NCBI RefSeq assembly: GCF_014645695.1
Contig: NZ_BMMF01000001.1
Coordinates: 372,001-436,000, forward strand
Direction of reading: 5' to 3'
Length of the DNA stretch: 64,000 bases
From: Salinarimonas ramus
Lineage (GTDB): Bacteria > Pseudomonadota > Alphaproteobacteria > Rhizobiales > Beijerinckiaceae
This document shows positions 33,050 to 42,328 of this stretch, one piece after another. The notes under the pieces were generated by a model, which saw nothing but the letters and a program-made list of their open reading frames with translations, searched no databases and had not been told where the DNA came from. The stretch's first letter is position 1, and every line of letters starts with the position of its first letter. A program made the translations under genes and the position numbers.

Positions 33050-34489
33050 TCACCCCGGCATGAAGTGGGTCATCTTGACGTCGAGATAGTCGAGGATCGC
33101 CTGGCGCCCGCCCTCGCGGCCCATGCCGGACTGGTCGACGCCGCCGAAGGGCGCTTCGGCGTGAGCGATCGCGAAGGTATTGAGCCCGACCATGCCCGAC
33201 TTCAGCCCGCGCGAGAGCGCCTGCGCCTCGCCCTGGTCGCGGGTGAAGGCGTAGGCGGCGAGGCCGTAGGGCGTGGAGTTCGCCCGCGCCAGCGCGTCGT
33301 CGAGATCGGTGAAGGTGGTGATCGGCGCGAGCGGGCCGAAGGGCTCCTCGCGCATGATGCGGGCGTCGTCGGGGACCTCGTCGAACACGGTCGGCTCGAA
33401 GAAGAAGCCTCTGTTGCGCCCCTGTGGTCGCGCCCCGCCGGTGAGGAGGCGCGCGCCGGACGCGCGCGTCTCCTCGCTCAAAGCCTCGACGCGGTCGCGC
33501 TGCGCGCGCGTCGTGAGCGGGCCCATCGTGGTGTCCGCGTCGAAGGCGCCGCCGAGCCGCAGGGCCTCGGCTTCCTCGACCATCCGCTGCGTGAAGGCGG
33601 CGGCGATGCGCTCGTGGACGTAGAAGCGATTCGGCGCGATGCAAACCTGGCCGGCATTGCGGAACTTGAAGGCGGCGCACGCCGCCGCGGCGGCCTTCGC
33701 GTCCGCGCTCTCGCACACGACGACCGGCGCATGCCCGCCGAGCTCCATGGAGAGCCGCTTCACGGTCTGCGCCGCCTGCGCCATCACGAGCCTGCCCACG
33801 CGGGTCGAGCCGGTGAGCGAGATCTTGCGCACCTCCGGCGCGGCGATCAGCGCGGGCGAGAGATCCTCGGCGCGCCCCTGCAGCAGCTGCACGACGCCCG
33901 GCGGCAGGTCGGCGGCCTCGCAGCATTCGATCAGGATCGTCGAGGTCGCCGGCGTCTGCTCGGAGGGGCGGCAGACGATCGGACAGCCCGCCGCCAGCGC
34001 CGGCGCGATCTTGCGGGCGAGGAGGTTAATGGGGAAGTTCCAGGCGGTGAAGGCCGCGACGATGCCCACGGGCTCCAGGTCGGTGACGAGCCGCCCGCCC
34101 TGGCGCGAGGGGATCGTCTCGCCGAAGAGCCGCTCGGCCTCGCCGGCGAACCAGTCGAACTGCTCGATGGCGATGGCCACCTCGCCGCCCGCCTGCGAGA
34201 GCGGCCGGCCGATTTCCTGGGAGAGCGCGCGGGCGAGCTCGTCGCGGCGACGCTCCATCTCGCGGGCGATGCGCCGCAGCTTCTTGCCACGCTCCCAGCC
34301 ATGGACGGCCCGCCAGACGGGCAGCGCCGCGCGGGCATGCGCCAGCGCCTCCGCGACCTCGTCGGGCCCTCCCGCCGGGACCTGGCCGAGCACGTCCTCG
34401 GTGCAGGGATCGACGACGTCGATGAAGCGACCGGACGCGGCCGTGCGCCATTCGCCGCCGATGAGCATGAGGGGCGTGTGGTAGGTCAT
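33050..34489 (-). CDS. NAD(P)-dependent aldehyde dehydrogenase
   Basis: 479-aa member of the succinate-semialdehyde/glycolaldehyde dehydrogenase group. Signature elements are FTAWNFPINLLARKIAPALA, the catalytic Glu in MELGGHAP (about 250), the catalytic Cys in RNAGQVCIAPNRF (about 285), and EEPFGPL. It oxidises an aldehyde to the acid in the cytoplasm. Last gene of the long Liv-type operon, 47 bases after the SDR, so the substrate is probably made from the imported compound. Confidence 0.92.
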   Translation of the reverse strand: MTYHTPLMLIGGEWRTAASGRFIDVVDPCTEDVLGQVPAGGPDEVAEALAHARAALPVWRAVHGWERGKKLRRIAREMERRRDELARALSQEIGRPLSQAGGEVAIAIEQFDWFAGEAERLFGETIPSRQGGRLVTDLEPVGIVAAFTAWNFPINLLARKIAPALAAGCPIVCRPSEQTPATSTILIECCEAADLPPGVVQLLQGRAEDLSPALIAAPEVRKISLTGSTRVGRLVMAQAAQTVKRLSMELGGHAPVVVCESADAKAAAAACAAFKFRNAGQVCIAPNRFYVHERIAAAFTQRMVEEAEALRLGGAFDADTTMGPLTTRAQRDRVEALSEETRASGARLLTGGARPQGRNRGFFFEPTVFDEVPDDARIMREEPFGPLAPITTFTDLDDALARANSTPYGLAAYAFTRDQGEAQALSRGLKSGMVGLNTFAIAHAEAPFGGVDQSGMGREGGRQAILDYLDVKMTHFMPG

Positions 34490-34536
34490 GGCCTGGCTCC
34501 GTCGAGGTCGGTTCGTGTCGGTGGCGGGCGGGCGCC

Positions 34537-35358
34537 TCACTGGCTCGCCGTGACCCCACCGTCGATGTAGATGGTCTGGCCGGTGACGTAGCTTCCCGCC
34601 GGCGCGGCGAGCGCGATCACCTGCCCCACGACCTCGACCGGCTCGCCGATGCGGCCGAGCGGGTTGCGCTCCAGGATGAAGTCCCGGAAGGCGGCGCGCT
34701 CCAGATGCGGGCGGATGCGGTCGGACTGAATGAAGGTGGGCGCCACGCCGTTGACGGTGATCGCGTGCGGGGCGAGCTCCATCGCGTGCTGCTTGACGAG
34801 CATGGCGAGCCCGCCCTTCGTCGCGCAATAGGCCGAGTAGCCGCGATCCCGCAGCGCCAGCTGCGAGCGCACCGACAGGAGATGGATCTGGCGCCCGCCG
34901 CGCCCGGCCTCGATCTGGTGGCGCGCAACGGCTTGGGCGAGGAACATGGCCGAGCGCAGGTTCACCGCGTAGACGTCGTCGAAGGTCTCCTCGGTGACCT
35001 CCATCAGGCGCTCCTCGCGCTGGATGCCGACGCAGTTCACGAGCACGTCGATGCCGCCCATCGCCGCCGCGGCACGATCCACCGTCTCGCGGATCGCGGG
35101 GACGGAGCGGGCGTCGAGGGCGAGCCCGTGGGCGCGCATGCCCTCGGGGTCGAGCGCGCCGGCGAGGGTCTCGGCCTTCGCCTGCGAGGGACCCGCCACC
35201 GTCACCACGGCGCCGCGGCGGGCGAAGCCGGTGGCGATCGCCTCGCCGATGGCGCCGTAGCCGCCGGGGACGAGGACCCGCAGGCCGGAGACGTCGAAGA
35301 GCCGATCGAGCGCGTCCGGGTCGACCCGCGGCGTGAGGGAGGGCGCGGGGTGGTTCAT
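34537..35358 (-). CDS. Short-chain dehydrogenase/reductase
   Basis: 273-aa NAD(P)-dependent oxidoreductase. The Rossmann loop reads [18 protein letters not shown] (about 32-49, a Gly-rich variant of TGxxxGxG), followed by NCVGIQ, a catalytic Ser in [16 protein letters not shown] (Tyr-X3-Lys) and the family end [12 protein letters not shown]. About 20 extra N-terminal residues precede the fold. It starts in an ATGA overlap with the Gfo/Idh gene. Probably oxidises a hydroxyl of a polyol- or sugar-like substrate. Confidence 0.9.
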   Translation of the reverse strand: MNHPAPSLTPRVDPDALDRLFDVSGLRVLVPGGYGAIGEAIATGFARRGAVVTVAGPSQAKAETLAGALDPEGMRAHGLALDARSVPAIRETVDRAAAAMGGIDVLVNCVGIQREERLMEVTEETFDDVYAVNLRSAMFLAQAVARHQIEAGRGGRQIHLLSVRSQLALRDRGYSAYCATKGGLAMLVKQHAMELAPHAITVNGVAPTFIQSDRIRPHLERAAFRDFILERNPLGRIGEPVEVVGQVIALAAPAGSYVTGQTIYIDGGVTASQ

Positions 35359-36368
35359 GGGCGAGCCTCCGGCTCGGGGACGATGCCGGCCGCGCGATAG
35401 ACGCTCTCCATCAGGCGAAGCGTCTCCAGATTGTAGAGCCGGTCTGTCTCGAAAGGCGTGTCCTCGCGCACGCCGCGCACGAAGGCGGCGGTGGCGGTGT
35501 CGAAGCATTCCTGGTAGCGCCCGAGGAGATCGACCGTGACGGCGTCCTCCTCGCGCCCGACGAGGAAGACGCGGTCGTAATCCATCACCACCGTCGCCTT
35601 CGTGCCGACGAGCTCGAGCCGATCGCCGTGGAGCTGCGGGTAGCCCGGCGCGACGAGGCAGCCGTCGGCGCTGGCGACGAGACCGCCCTCGCCTTCCATG
35701 AGGATCGTCGCGGTGTCCTCGCCGGGCAGCCCGTCCGCGAGGCGGTTCAGCCGCGCGGCGACGACGGTGAGCGGGCCGCACAGCAGGCGCAGCACGTCGA
35801 GGTGATGGATCATCGTCTCGAAGACGAGGTTGCGGTCGAACTCGCGCAGATAGGGCTGGCGGCGCAGCAGGAACGGCTCTTCGCCCTCGAGCGCGCACAG
35901 CCCCGAGCCGCGCACGCTCATGGTCGCGTGGCGCACGCGGCCGATGCGGCCCTCGTCGAGCCAGCGGCGGACCTGCATATAGTGCGGCCGGAACCTGTAA
36001 TTTTCGTGCACCATGAAGCGCACGCGCTCGCCGACATGCGCGACCAGCGCCTCCGCCTCCGCCACCGTGCGCGTCATCGGCTTCTGCAGCACGACGTGCA
36101 CGCCGTGATCCGCCGCCATGCGGGTGACGGGATCGTGCGCCGGCAGCGAGGCGGCGATGTCGACGGCGTCGAAGCCGCCCTCGGCGAACAGCGCGGCCGG
36201 GTCGTCGTAGACCCGCGCGACGCGGAACTCGTCGGCTCGCGCCTGCGCCCGGGCCCGGTCCGTGTCGCAGACGGCGACGATCGGCACGCCGGCATTCTCC
36301 CAGGCGCGCAGGTGGTAGACGCTGATCATGCCGCAGCCCACGAGCGCGGCAGCGCGCAGCTCAGCCAT
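35355..36368 (-). CDS. Gfo/Idh/MocA-family oxidoreductase
   Basis: 337-aa NAD(P)-dependent dehydrogenase of sugars, inositols and related polyols. The N-terminal Rossmann fold begins [20 protein letters not shown], with the catalytic Lys in [16 protein letters not shown] (usual form EKP; here QKP). The C-terminal domain has [20 protein letters not shown] and the His of MIHHLDVLR. It overlaps the cupin gene by 8 bases and the SDR by 4. This family points to a cyclitol, sugar or sugar acid as the operon's substrate. Confidence 0.9.
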   Translation of the reverse strand: MAELRAAALVGCGMISVYHLRAWENAGVPIVAVCDTDRARAQARADEFRVARVYDDPAALFAEGGFDAVDIAASLPAHDPVTRMAADHGVHVVLQKPMTRTVAEAEALVAHVGERVRFMVHENYRFRPHYMQVRRWLDEGRIGRVRHATMSVRGSGLCALEGEEPFLLRRQPYLREFDRNLVFETMIHHLDVLRLLCGPLTVVAARLNRLADGLPGEDTATILMEGEGGLVASADGCLVAPGYPQLHGDRLELVGTKATVVMDYDRVFLVGREEDAVTVDLLGRYQECFDTATAAFVRGVREDTPFETDRLYNLETLRLMESVYRAAGIVPEPEARP

Positions 36369-36705
36369 CGCCGCCTCCCGCCGCCCGGCCGTAGCCGTAG
36401 AACCAGACGCTGCCCGTGTCGGAGAGCGTCTTCAGCGAGTGCACGACGCCCGCCGGGATGCGGATGCGGTCGCCCGGCGCGGCCTCGAAGGTGTCGCAGC
36501 CGACGGCGACTTTCATGCGGCCGCGGGCGACCACGACGTACTCGTCGGTGTCGTGGACGAAGTCGTTCCATTCCTGGCCCGCGGGATCGCGGAAGACGCC
36601 GAATGTGAAGTCCTCCCGCGCCCAGTCGGCGCGCACGCGCGCTTCGTCCACCGGCTCGGCGTAGTGGGCACGGTCGATGCCCGAGATCATGGCGGACGTG
36701 CTCAT
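36361..36705 (-). CDS. Small single-domain cupin protein
   Basis: 114-aa cupin barrel. Motif 1 is partly seen in DFVHDTDEYVVVARGRMKVAVG and motif 2 in PGDRIRIPAGVVHSLKTLSD, giving likely metal ligands His, Glu and a final His. ATG 36705 overlaps the previous stop by one base. Such proteins act as isomerases, epimerases or dioxygenases on small molecules; beside Gfo/Idh and SDR genes an isomerase or lactone-handling role is plausible but not shown. Confidence 0.8.
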   Translation of the reverse strand: MSTSAMISGIDRAHYAEPVDEARVRADWAREDFTFGVFRDPAGQEWNDFVHDTDEYVVVARGRMKVAVGCDTFEAAPGDRIRIPAGVVHSLKTLSDTGSVWFYGYGRAAGGGDG

Positions 36706-37337
36706 CACGCAGCAGCCTCCGTGGGCTCGAGGAGCGAGCCGAGATAGGCGCGCGTCTGCGGCAGCGCGAGGAGGCTCGCCCAGTCCGGCGCCTGCGTCAC
36801 CGCGCCCTTCTGCACGAAGACGAAGCGCTCGCAGATTTCTTCGAGGATCTCGAGGTGGAAGCGCTCGTTGGGGTGCACGCACAGGAAGACGAGCCGTCCT
36901 TCCGCACGCAGCTTGCGGAAGAAGTCGAGCATGAAGCCGATATAGCCGTCCTGCGTGTTGAATTGCGGCTCGTCGAAGAGGTGGACGATCGGGTAGTCCG
37001 CGCCCGCGCGGTCCATCAGGAAGGAGGGCTTCAGGCTCCTGAAGTGCCGCACCTGATAGGACTGGTGGTAGTGGATCGCCAGCCGGTCGCGCTCCTTGGG
37101 CCGCACCGCGTGGATGTCCTTGCCCATCACGCGGACGGTGCCGGAGGTGGGCGTGTTCGAGCCGGTGACGAGCTCGAAGAGCGTCGTCTTGCCCGAGCCG
37201 TTGGGGCCCATGAGCCCGACGATGGCGGGCTCGTCGAAGCGCAGGCTCGCAGCCAAGCGGAAGGTCGGCGTACGGTCGAGGAGGCCCTTGGTGTAGACCT
37301 TCTCCAGCGCGTCGACCTCGAGGATCGGTGTCGTCAT
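36705..37337 (-). CDS. Atypical short ABC ATPase lacking the signature helical domain
   Basis: 210-aa nucleotide-binding protein in the Liv operon. It keeps Walker A (GPNGSGKTT, 44-52), a Q-loop Gln (about 92), Walker B (PIVHLFDEP, 116-124) and the H-loop His155 in CVHPNERFH. Only about 25 residues lie between Q-loop and Walker B, so the helical subdomain with LSGGQ is missing; ordinary LivF/LivG have about 50-70 residues there. It is 15 bases after LivF and overlaps the cupin gene. It cannot form a normal ABC dimer site with itself. A regulatory or assembly role is possible; the function is unknown. Confidence 0.8.
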   Translation of the reverse strand: MTTPILEVDALEKVYTKGLLDRTPTFRLAASLRFDEPAIVGLMGPNGSGKTTLFELVTGSNTPTSGTVRVMGKDIHAVRPKERDRLAIHYHQSYQVRHFRSLKPSFLMDRAGADYPIVHLFDEPQFNTQDGYIGFMLDFFRKLRAEGRLVFLCVHPNERFHLEILEEICERFVFVQKGAVTQAPDWASLLALPQTRAYLGSLLEPTEAAA

Positions 37338-37352
37338 CTCGCTCCCCTCCCC

Positions 37353-38048
37353 TCAGATTCCGATGAGCCGGCGGCGCAGATCCGCGTCGTCGCGCAAGGT
37401 GGCGGCCGGGCCCTCGTGGACGATACGGCCGCGATCCATCACGTAGACGCGGTCTGCGACGTCGAGCGCGGCGAGCGCGTTCTGCTCGACGACGAGCGCC
37501 GCGACGCCCTCCGCCTTGAGCCGGCGAATGGTGCGCATGACGTCCTGCACGATCTTGGGGGCGAGCCCCTGCGAGGGCTCGTCGAACAGGACGAGGCCCG
37601 GCGAGCCGAGCAGCGCGCGGGAGATCGACACCATCTGCATCTCGCCGCCCGACAGGTTCTCGCAATCGCGGCTCATCAGGTGCTCGAGCGCCGAGAAGAT
37701 GCCGAAGGCGTCCGACAGGCTCCACGAGCGGAAGCGGGTCTTCTTCACGGCGATCTGCAGGTTGCGCTGCACCGTCAGCGTCGGGAACACCCGGCGGTCG
37801 TCGGGCACCCAGCCGATGCCGGCGCGGGCGATCTCGTGGGTCGAGGCGCCGGTGATCGCGCGCCCGTCGAAACGGATCTCGCCGGTGCGCGGGGGCGTGA
37901 GGCCCAGGATCGAGCGGATCAGCGTCGTCTTGCCCGCGCCGTTCGGGCCGAGCAGGGCGACGACCTCCCCCTCCTCGATGCGGATCGAGGGGCCGAACAG
38001 CACCTGCGTCTCGCCGTAGAAGCTCTGGATCGATGCGACGTCGAGCAT
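37353..38048 (-). CDS. livF: Branched-chain-type ABC transporter ATPase (LivF)
   Basis: 231-aa ATPase with Walker A GPNGAGKTT, WVPDDRRVFPTLTVQRNL, signature LSGGEMQMV, Walker B VLFDEPSQGLAP and H-loop VVEQNA (Gln in place of His, normal in LivF). ATG 38048 shares one base with the LivG stop; in-frame residues upstream of it lie in LivG. Partner of LivG at the cytoplasmic face. Confidence 0.92.
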   Translation of the reverse strand: MLDVASIQSFYGETQVLFGPSIRIEEGEVVALLGPNGAGKTTLIRSILGLTPPRTGEIRFDGRAITGASTHEIARAGIGWVPDDRRVFPTLTVQRNLQIAVKKTRFRSWSLSDAFGIFSALEHLMSRDCENLSGGEMQMVSISRALLGSPGLVLFDEPSQGLAPKIVQDVMRTIRRLKAEGVAALVVEQNALAALDVADRVYVMDRGRIVHEGPAATLRDDADLRRRLIGI

Positions 38049-38791
38049 CACGCCACCTCCGCCAGCGCCGAGCGCCGGACCCACTTGTTCGCCATCAGCT
38101 CGGAGGGCGTACCATGCGCGATCACCTGACCCCAGTGGATCACGGAGATCTCGTCGGCGAGCTCGAACAGGAAGCGCATGTCGTGCTCGATCATCACGAT
38201 GGTGAAGCGCTCGCGCAGCCGCCGTACGAGCGCGGCGAGCGAGCGCGTCGCCTCCGCGCCCAGCCCCGAGGTCGGCTCGTCGAGGAAGAGGATCTTCGGG
38301 TCGGCGGCGAGCGCGACGCCGATCTCGAGCGCGCGCCGCTCGCCGTAGGAGAGGTCCTTCGCCTTCTGGAAGGCACGATGCCCGAGCCCGACGAGGGCCA
38401 GCACCTCGCGCGCCTCGTCCATCAGCGCCTTGTCGGCGAAGACGTCGGTGGCGACCCGCGTCTGCGCCGCGCGGAAGGCGGGCAGAGCCAGCATGACGTT
38501 CTCGACGACGACGCTCTCGTCAAAGAGCGTCATCAGCTGGAAGGAGCGGGCGATGCCCATCCGCGCGATCGCGTGGGGCGGACGCCCCGCGATGTCGCGG
38601 CCCTCGAAGCGGATCGCGCCGCGATCGGGCGCGAACCGGCCGGTGAGGATGTTGAAGGTCGTCGTCTTGCCGGCGCCGTTCGGGCCCATGATGCCCGACA
38701 CCTTCCCCGCCTCGAAGGCGAGCGAGACGTCCTCCAGGACGACGCGGGAGCCGAAGCGCTTGTGGAGATGGACGGCCTCGAAGAGCGCCAT
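38048..38791 (-). CDS. livG: Branched-chain-type ABC transporter ATPase (LivG)
   Basis: 247-aa ATPase: Walker A GPNGAGKTT, ARSFQLMTLFDESVVVENV, signature LSYGERRAL, Walker B ILFLDEPTSGLG and H-loop MIEHDM, all as in LivG. GGAG 8 bases ahead supports ATG 38791. The gene is 5 bases after LivM. Confidence 0.92.
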   Translation of the reverse strand: MALFEAVHLHKRFGSRVVLEDVSLAFEAGKVSGIMGPNGAGKTTTFNILTGRFAPDRGAIRFEGRDIAGRPPHAIARMGIARSFQLMTLFDESVVVENVMLALPAFRAAQTRVATDVFADKALMDEAREVLALVGLGHRAFQKAKDLSYGERRALEIGVALAADPKILFLDEPTSGLGAEATRSLAALVRRLRERFTIVMIEHDMRFLFELADEISVIHWGQVIAHGTPSELMANKWVRRSALAEVA

Positions 38792-38796
38792 GATCG

Positions 38797-39816
38797 TCAC
38801 TCCGCAGGCTGGCCGGCGGCGCGGGCGCGGGGCGCCCTGAGCCGCTCGGAGAGGAGGTGGATCGCGCCGGCGAGACCCTCGGGGCGCAGCATGACGACGA
38901 TCATGAACATCAGCCCGTACCAGAGCAGCCAGGTCTCGGTGAGCGAGCCGAGCACGTCGCGGGCGACGAAGTAGAGCGCGACGCCCAGCACCGGCCCCCA
39001 GAAGGAGACGAGCCCACCACCGATGAGCGTCATCATCACGATGAAGCCGGACTGGTGGAGGCTCATCACGTCGGGATAGGCGCTCTGCTGGGCCATGGAG
39101 AACAGCCCGCCCGCGAGGCCGGCGATCGCCGCGGAAAGCGCGAAAACCGCCCATTTCACGGCCCAGACGTGGATGCCGACGAAAGCGGCGCGAGTCTCGG
39201 ACTGGCGCAGCGCCTGCAGCACGCGCCCGAACGGCGAGTGCACGAGCCGCCACAAGCCGATCGTCACGACGAGGAGCACGGCGACGACGAAATAGAACAG
39301 GCTCGTGTTGTCGGAGAGGTCGAAGGAGACGATGCCGAAGTCGGCGGGCGGGCGTGGGATGCCGAGCAGGCCGTCCTCGCCGCCGGTGACGCCGTGCGCC
39401 TTGATCGCCGTGAACCAGAACATCTGGCCGAAGGCGATCGTCATCAGCGCGTAGTAGATGCCCCGCCGGTGCGAGAGGAAGGCGCCGACGACCATGCCGG
39501 CGATGCAGGCCGCCGCGATCGCCGCGAGGAGCCCGCCCCAGAGACTCACGGCCACCTCCTGCTGGAAGAGCCCGAAGGCGTAGGCGCCGACCCCGAAATA
39601 CGCGCCGTGCCCGAAGGAGTGCAGGCCGGCATAGCCGAACAGCAGGTTGAAGCCGAGCGCGTAGAGGATCCAGATCGCCACCTCGACGCCGATATACTGG
39701 TAGAGCCCCACCATCGGCAGCCAGAACGGCGCCGTGAGCAGCACCGCCGCGAACAGCACGATCTGCGGGGTGATTACGGCGCCGGGGCGCGCGGGGACGT
39801 CGGAGAGGGAAATCAT
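38797..39816 (-). CDS. livM: Branched-chain-type ABC transporter permease (LivM)
   Basis: 339-aa permease with about 9-10 helices and the family core LGFNLLFGYAGLHSFGHGAYFG plus VVMLRPEGLAG near the C-terminus. ATG 39816 is 4 bases after the LivH stop; an in-frame start at 39864 would lie in LivH and is rejected. Forms the channel with LivH. Confidence 0.92.
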   Translation of the reverse strand: MISLSDVPARPGAVITPQIVLFAAVLLTAPFWLPMVGLYQYIGVEVAIWILYALGFNLLFGYAGLHSFGHGAYFGVGAYAFGLFQQEVAVSLWGGLLAAIAAACIAGMVVGAFLSHRRGIYYALMTIAFGQMFWFTAIKAHGVTGGEDGLLGIPRPPADFGIVSFDLSDNTSLFYFVVAVLLVVTIGLWRLVHSPFGRVLQALRQSETRAAFVGIHVWAVKWAVFALSAAIAGLAGGLFSMAQQSAYPDVMSLHQSGFIVMMTLIGGGLVSFWGPVLGVALYFVARDVLGSLTETWLLWYGLMFMIVVMLRPEGLAGAIHLLSERLRAPRARAAGQPAE

Positions 39817-39820
39817 CGCC

Positions 39821-40741
39821 TCACAGCTCCAGCTGGCTCTTGCGGCCGAACAGGCCGCGCGCACGCAGGCCGACGACGAGGACGAGGAGGATGTACATCG
39901 ACATCATCGACCAGGCCGGCGCGTAGGCACCCGAGATGCCCACCGCGAGCCCGACTAGGATCGCCGAGACGACCGCGCCCCAGAACGAGCCGACGCCGCC
40001 CACGACGATGATGAGGAAGGCGGGGATGACGACGTCGATGCCGATATGCGGACGCAGCCCCCAGATCGGCGCCATCACGACGCCGGCGAGACCCGCGAGC
40101 CCGGCGCCGAGCGCGAAGACCAGCATGCGCAGGCGACCGATGTCGTAGCCCAGCGCACGCACCATCTCCGAATCGTGCGCGCCAGCCTTGATGACGGCGC
40201 CGTAGGGCGTGCGCTCGAGGAAGAGCCAGACGGCGAAGATCGCGAGGATGGCGAAGCCGGCGGCGAAGAGCTTGTACTTGGCGTAGATCAGCCCGAGCAT
40301 GAACATCGGCCCGTTGATCACGGCCGGGACCTGCAGGAACTGCTCGCCCGAGCCCCAGGCGATGCGGATCGCCTCCTCGATGACGAGGGCCGCGCCGAAG
40401 GTGAGAAGCAGCCCGTAGAGCGGCGCCTTGCCGTAGGTGCGCCGTAGGCACAGCTCGAGCACGATGCCCGCGAGCGCCGCCACAGCGGGCCCTACCACCA
40501 ACGCGAGCGCGTAGCGCGTCCCGAGCGGCAGCGTTCCCCACCAGGCGGCGAAGGCGGTGTCGCCCAGGATCGCCGGCGAGAGGATCGTCGCGGCGGCGTA
40601 GGCGCCGAGCGCGAAGAGCGAGCCGTGAGCGAGGTTGATCGTCTCCATGACGCCGACGATCAGCGTGAAGCCGAGCGCGATCATCGCGAAGAGCAGGCCC
40701 AGCGTCAGCCCGTTGAGGATGTGCGGCAGGAGCAACGTCAT
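39821..40741 (-). CDS. livH: Branched-chain-type ABC transporter permease (LivH)
   Basis: 306-aa permease with about 8 helices: ILNGLTLGLLFAMIALGFTL, METINLAHGSLFALGAYAAA and LRARGLFGRKSQLEL at the end. The substrate-side sequence does not reveal the ligand; HAAT-family systems also carry urea, amides, aromatic acids and polyols. ATG 40741 starts the conserved part. Confidence 0.92.
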   Translation of the reverse strand: MTLLLPHILNGLTLGLLFAMIALGFTLIVGVMETINLAHGSLFALGAYAAATILSPAILGDTAFAAWWGTLPLGTRYALALVVGPAVAALAGIVLELCLRRTYGKAPLYGLLLTFGAALVIEEAIRIAWGSGEQFLQVPAVINGPMFMLGLIYAKYKLFAAGFAILAIFAVWLFLERTPYGAVIKAGAHDSEMVRALGYDIGRLRMLVFALGAGLAGLAGVVMAPIWGLRPHIGIDVVIPAFLIIVVGGVGSFWGAVVSAILVGLAVGISGAYAPAWSMMSMYILLVLVVGLRARGLFGRKSQLEL

Positions 40742-40835
40742 CGCAAAGCCCGGTACGAGTGAGCGAGAAGGGACGAGCGGCGGGGAGAGCCGCCGCTCGT
40801 CGAGGTGCCCGGGGGAGATCACCGGGTGGAGGGTC

Positions 40836-42122
40836 TCACACCTCGTAGGTCGGGGTCGCCTCGTAGGGCTCGAGCGTGCATTTCGCGGCCGCGTCGAGGT
40901 CCCTCACCGCATCCGGGTCGGACCAGGACAGGATCTCGAACATGTCGTCGGGATCCTGCGTGCCGACATTGGCGGTGGCGAGATAGATCGTCTGCTGCAC
41001 CTGGTGGGTGTTGGGGTCGATATAAGCGTCGTGGTGCTGCATCCGCTCGGCGGCGGGCATGCGCAGGCCCTCCAGCTCCTTGATGACGGCGATGTTGTTC
41101 GTCGTCCCGGCGCGCTCGACCGCGCGGAGCAATTCGCGCGTGGCCATGTAGCCGTTGTAGAAGACGTTGCCCGGGACGCGCATCGACGTGTCCGGATACA
41201 TCGCCTGGTACCGCTGCACGAAGTCGGCGACGCCGGGCAGGTCGAGCTTGTAGTACCAGGTGGTGCCGAAGACGCCGAAGAGGTTGTCGAGCGGCAGGCC
41301 GTAGACGTCCGGCCAGTCCTGCTGATTGTTGATCCAGGCGGGGCTGTCGCCCATGCCGAGCTGGGCGACCTGCTGGCGCAGAACCTTCTGGTCGTCGCCG
41401 CCGATCGCCGCGGCGACGACGTCTGGCTTGGCCTGCTGGATCGAGAGCAACGCCGCGGAGAAGTCGCGCGTGCCCTGCGGCACCAGGATCTCGTCCATGG
41501 CCTCGCCGCCGAACTCGGCGAGCAGCGCCTTCGTCGAGGCCGCCGTGTTGTGGCCCCAGACGTAGTCGTTCGTCAGCAGCATCCAGCGCTTGCCGCGGGC
41601 CTCGATGGCGGTCTTCACCGTGGCCTTGGCGAAGTTGGTGCCGTTGCCGTCCCACACGAACTTCACGCGGTGGCAGTTCTCGCCCGATTCCGTCGGCGAG
41701 GAGGAATTGGTGTTGAGGTAGATCGTGCCGTATTTCTGCGCGACCTGGCTGATCGCATTGGCGACGCCCGAGGAGACCGCACCGATCAGGAACCCGCATT
41801 CCTCGCGGGTGATCAGGCGCTCGGCGACGCGCGAGCCGGTGGCGGGCGTCGTCTCCGTGTCGAGATGCACCGTCTCGATGCGCCGGCCGAGCACGCCGCC
41901 GCGCTCGTTGGCCTCGGCGATCGCCATCATCATGCCGCGCCGGTCGGAGGCGCCCGAATTGGCGTATTGCCCGCTCGCGTCCGAGGTGATGCCGATCTTG
42001 ATCGGCTTGTCGGTGGCCTGCGCGTAGACGCGGTTGTGTGTCCACGGGCCCATGAAGGCCGCGCCGGCCGCGCCGCCGGCGAGCAGTCCACGCCGCGAGA
42101 TACCCGTCCTGATGTCCGTCAT
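40836..42122 (-). CDS. Branched-chain-type ABC transporter substrate-binding protein, Tat-type signal
   Basis: 428-aa periplasmic receptor of the LivJ/LivK fold. The N-terminus MTDIRTGISRRGLLAGGAAG holds a twin-arginine motif, and the mature chain starts near QATDKPIKIG. Fold motifs: GITSDASGQYANSGASDRRG, FLIGAVSSGVANAISQVAQK and LLTNDYVWGHNTA. GGAGG is 8 bases before ATG 42122. First gene of the ten-gene minus-strand operon, divergent from an RpiR regulator. Ligand unknown; downstream dehydrogenases suggest a hydroxylated compound rather than an amino acid. Confidence 0.92.
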   Translation of the reverse strand: MTDIRTGISRRGLLAGGAAGAAFMGPWTHNRVYAQATDKPIKIGITSDASGQYANSGASDRRGMMMAIAEANERGGVLGRRIETVHLDTETTPATGSRVAERLITREECGFLIGAVSSGVANAISQVAQKYGTIYLNTNSSSPTESGENCHRVKFVWDGNGTNFAKATVKTAIEARGKRWMLLTNDYVWGHNTAASTKALLAEFGGEAMDEILVPQGTRDFSAALLSIQQAKPDVVAAAIGGDDQKVLRQQVAQLGMGDSPAWINNQQDWPDVYGLPLDNLFGVFGTTWYYKLDLPGVADFVQRYQAMYPDTSMRVPGNVFYNGYMATRELLRAVERAGTTNNIAVIKELEGLRMPAAERMQHHDAYIDPNTHQVQQTIYLATANVGTQDPDDMFEILSWSDPDAVRDLDAAAKCTLEPYEATPTYEV

Positions 42123-42328
42123 GGTGGCGTCCTCCCTACGAGGTCCGGGCTGCCCGTCCCCACGGGTCTCGCCCATTCGAGCTCGGCTTTCCGCGCTGGC
42201 GCGGCACCGCTTTGAATTTTCGTTCGAAGAGTGAAACTCAATTCTCTCGACCTCGCAAGCGTGAATTTTCTCGCATCGAACGATTTTTCAAATCCCCTGG
42301 ACTTCACGGTGGGATCGCGGGAGAACGG
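42123..42328. promoter_or_regulatory. Divergent promoter region between Liv operon and RpiR gene
   Basis: 206-bp gap with an AT-rich centre (42210-42295) unlike the surrounding DNA. TGAATTTTC occurs twice in direct orientation (42213-42221 and 42262-42270), and TGAATTTTC / GATTTTTCA (42262-42270, 42281-42289) forms an imperfect dyad. TGAAA/TTTCA-type dyads are usual targets of RpiR regulators. No single -35/-10 pair stands out. Confidence 0.45.
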
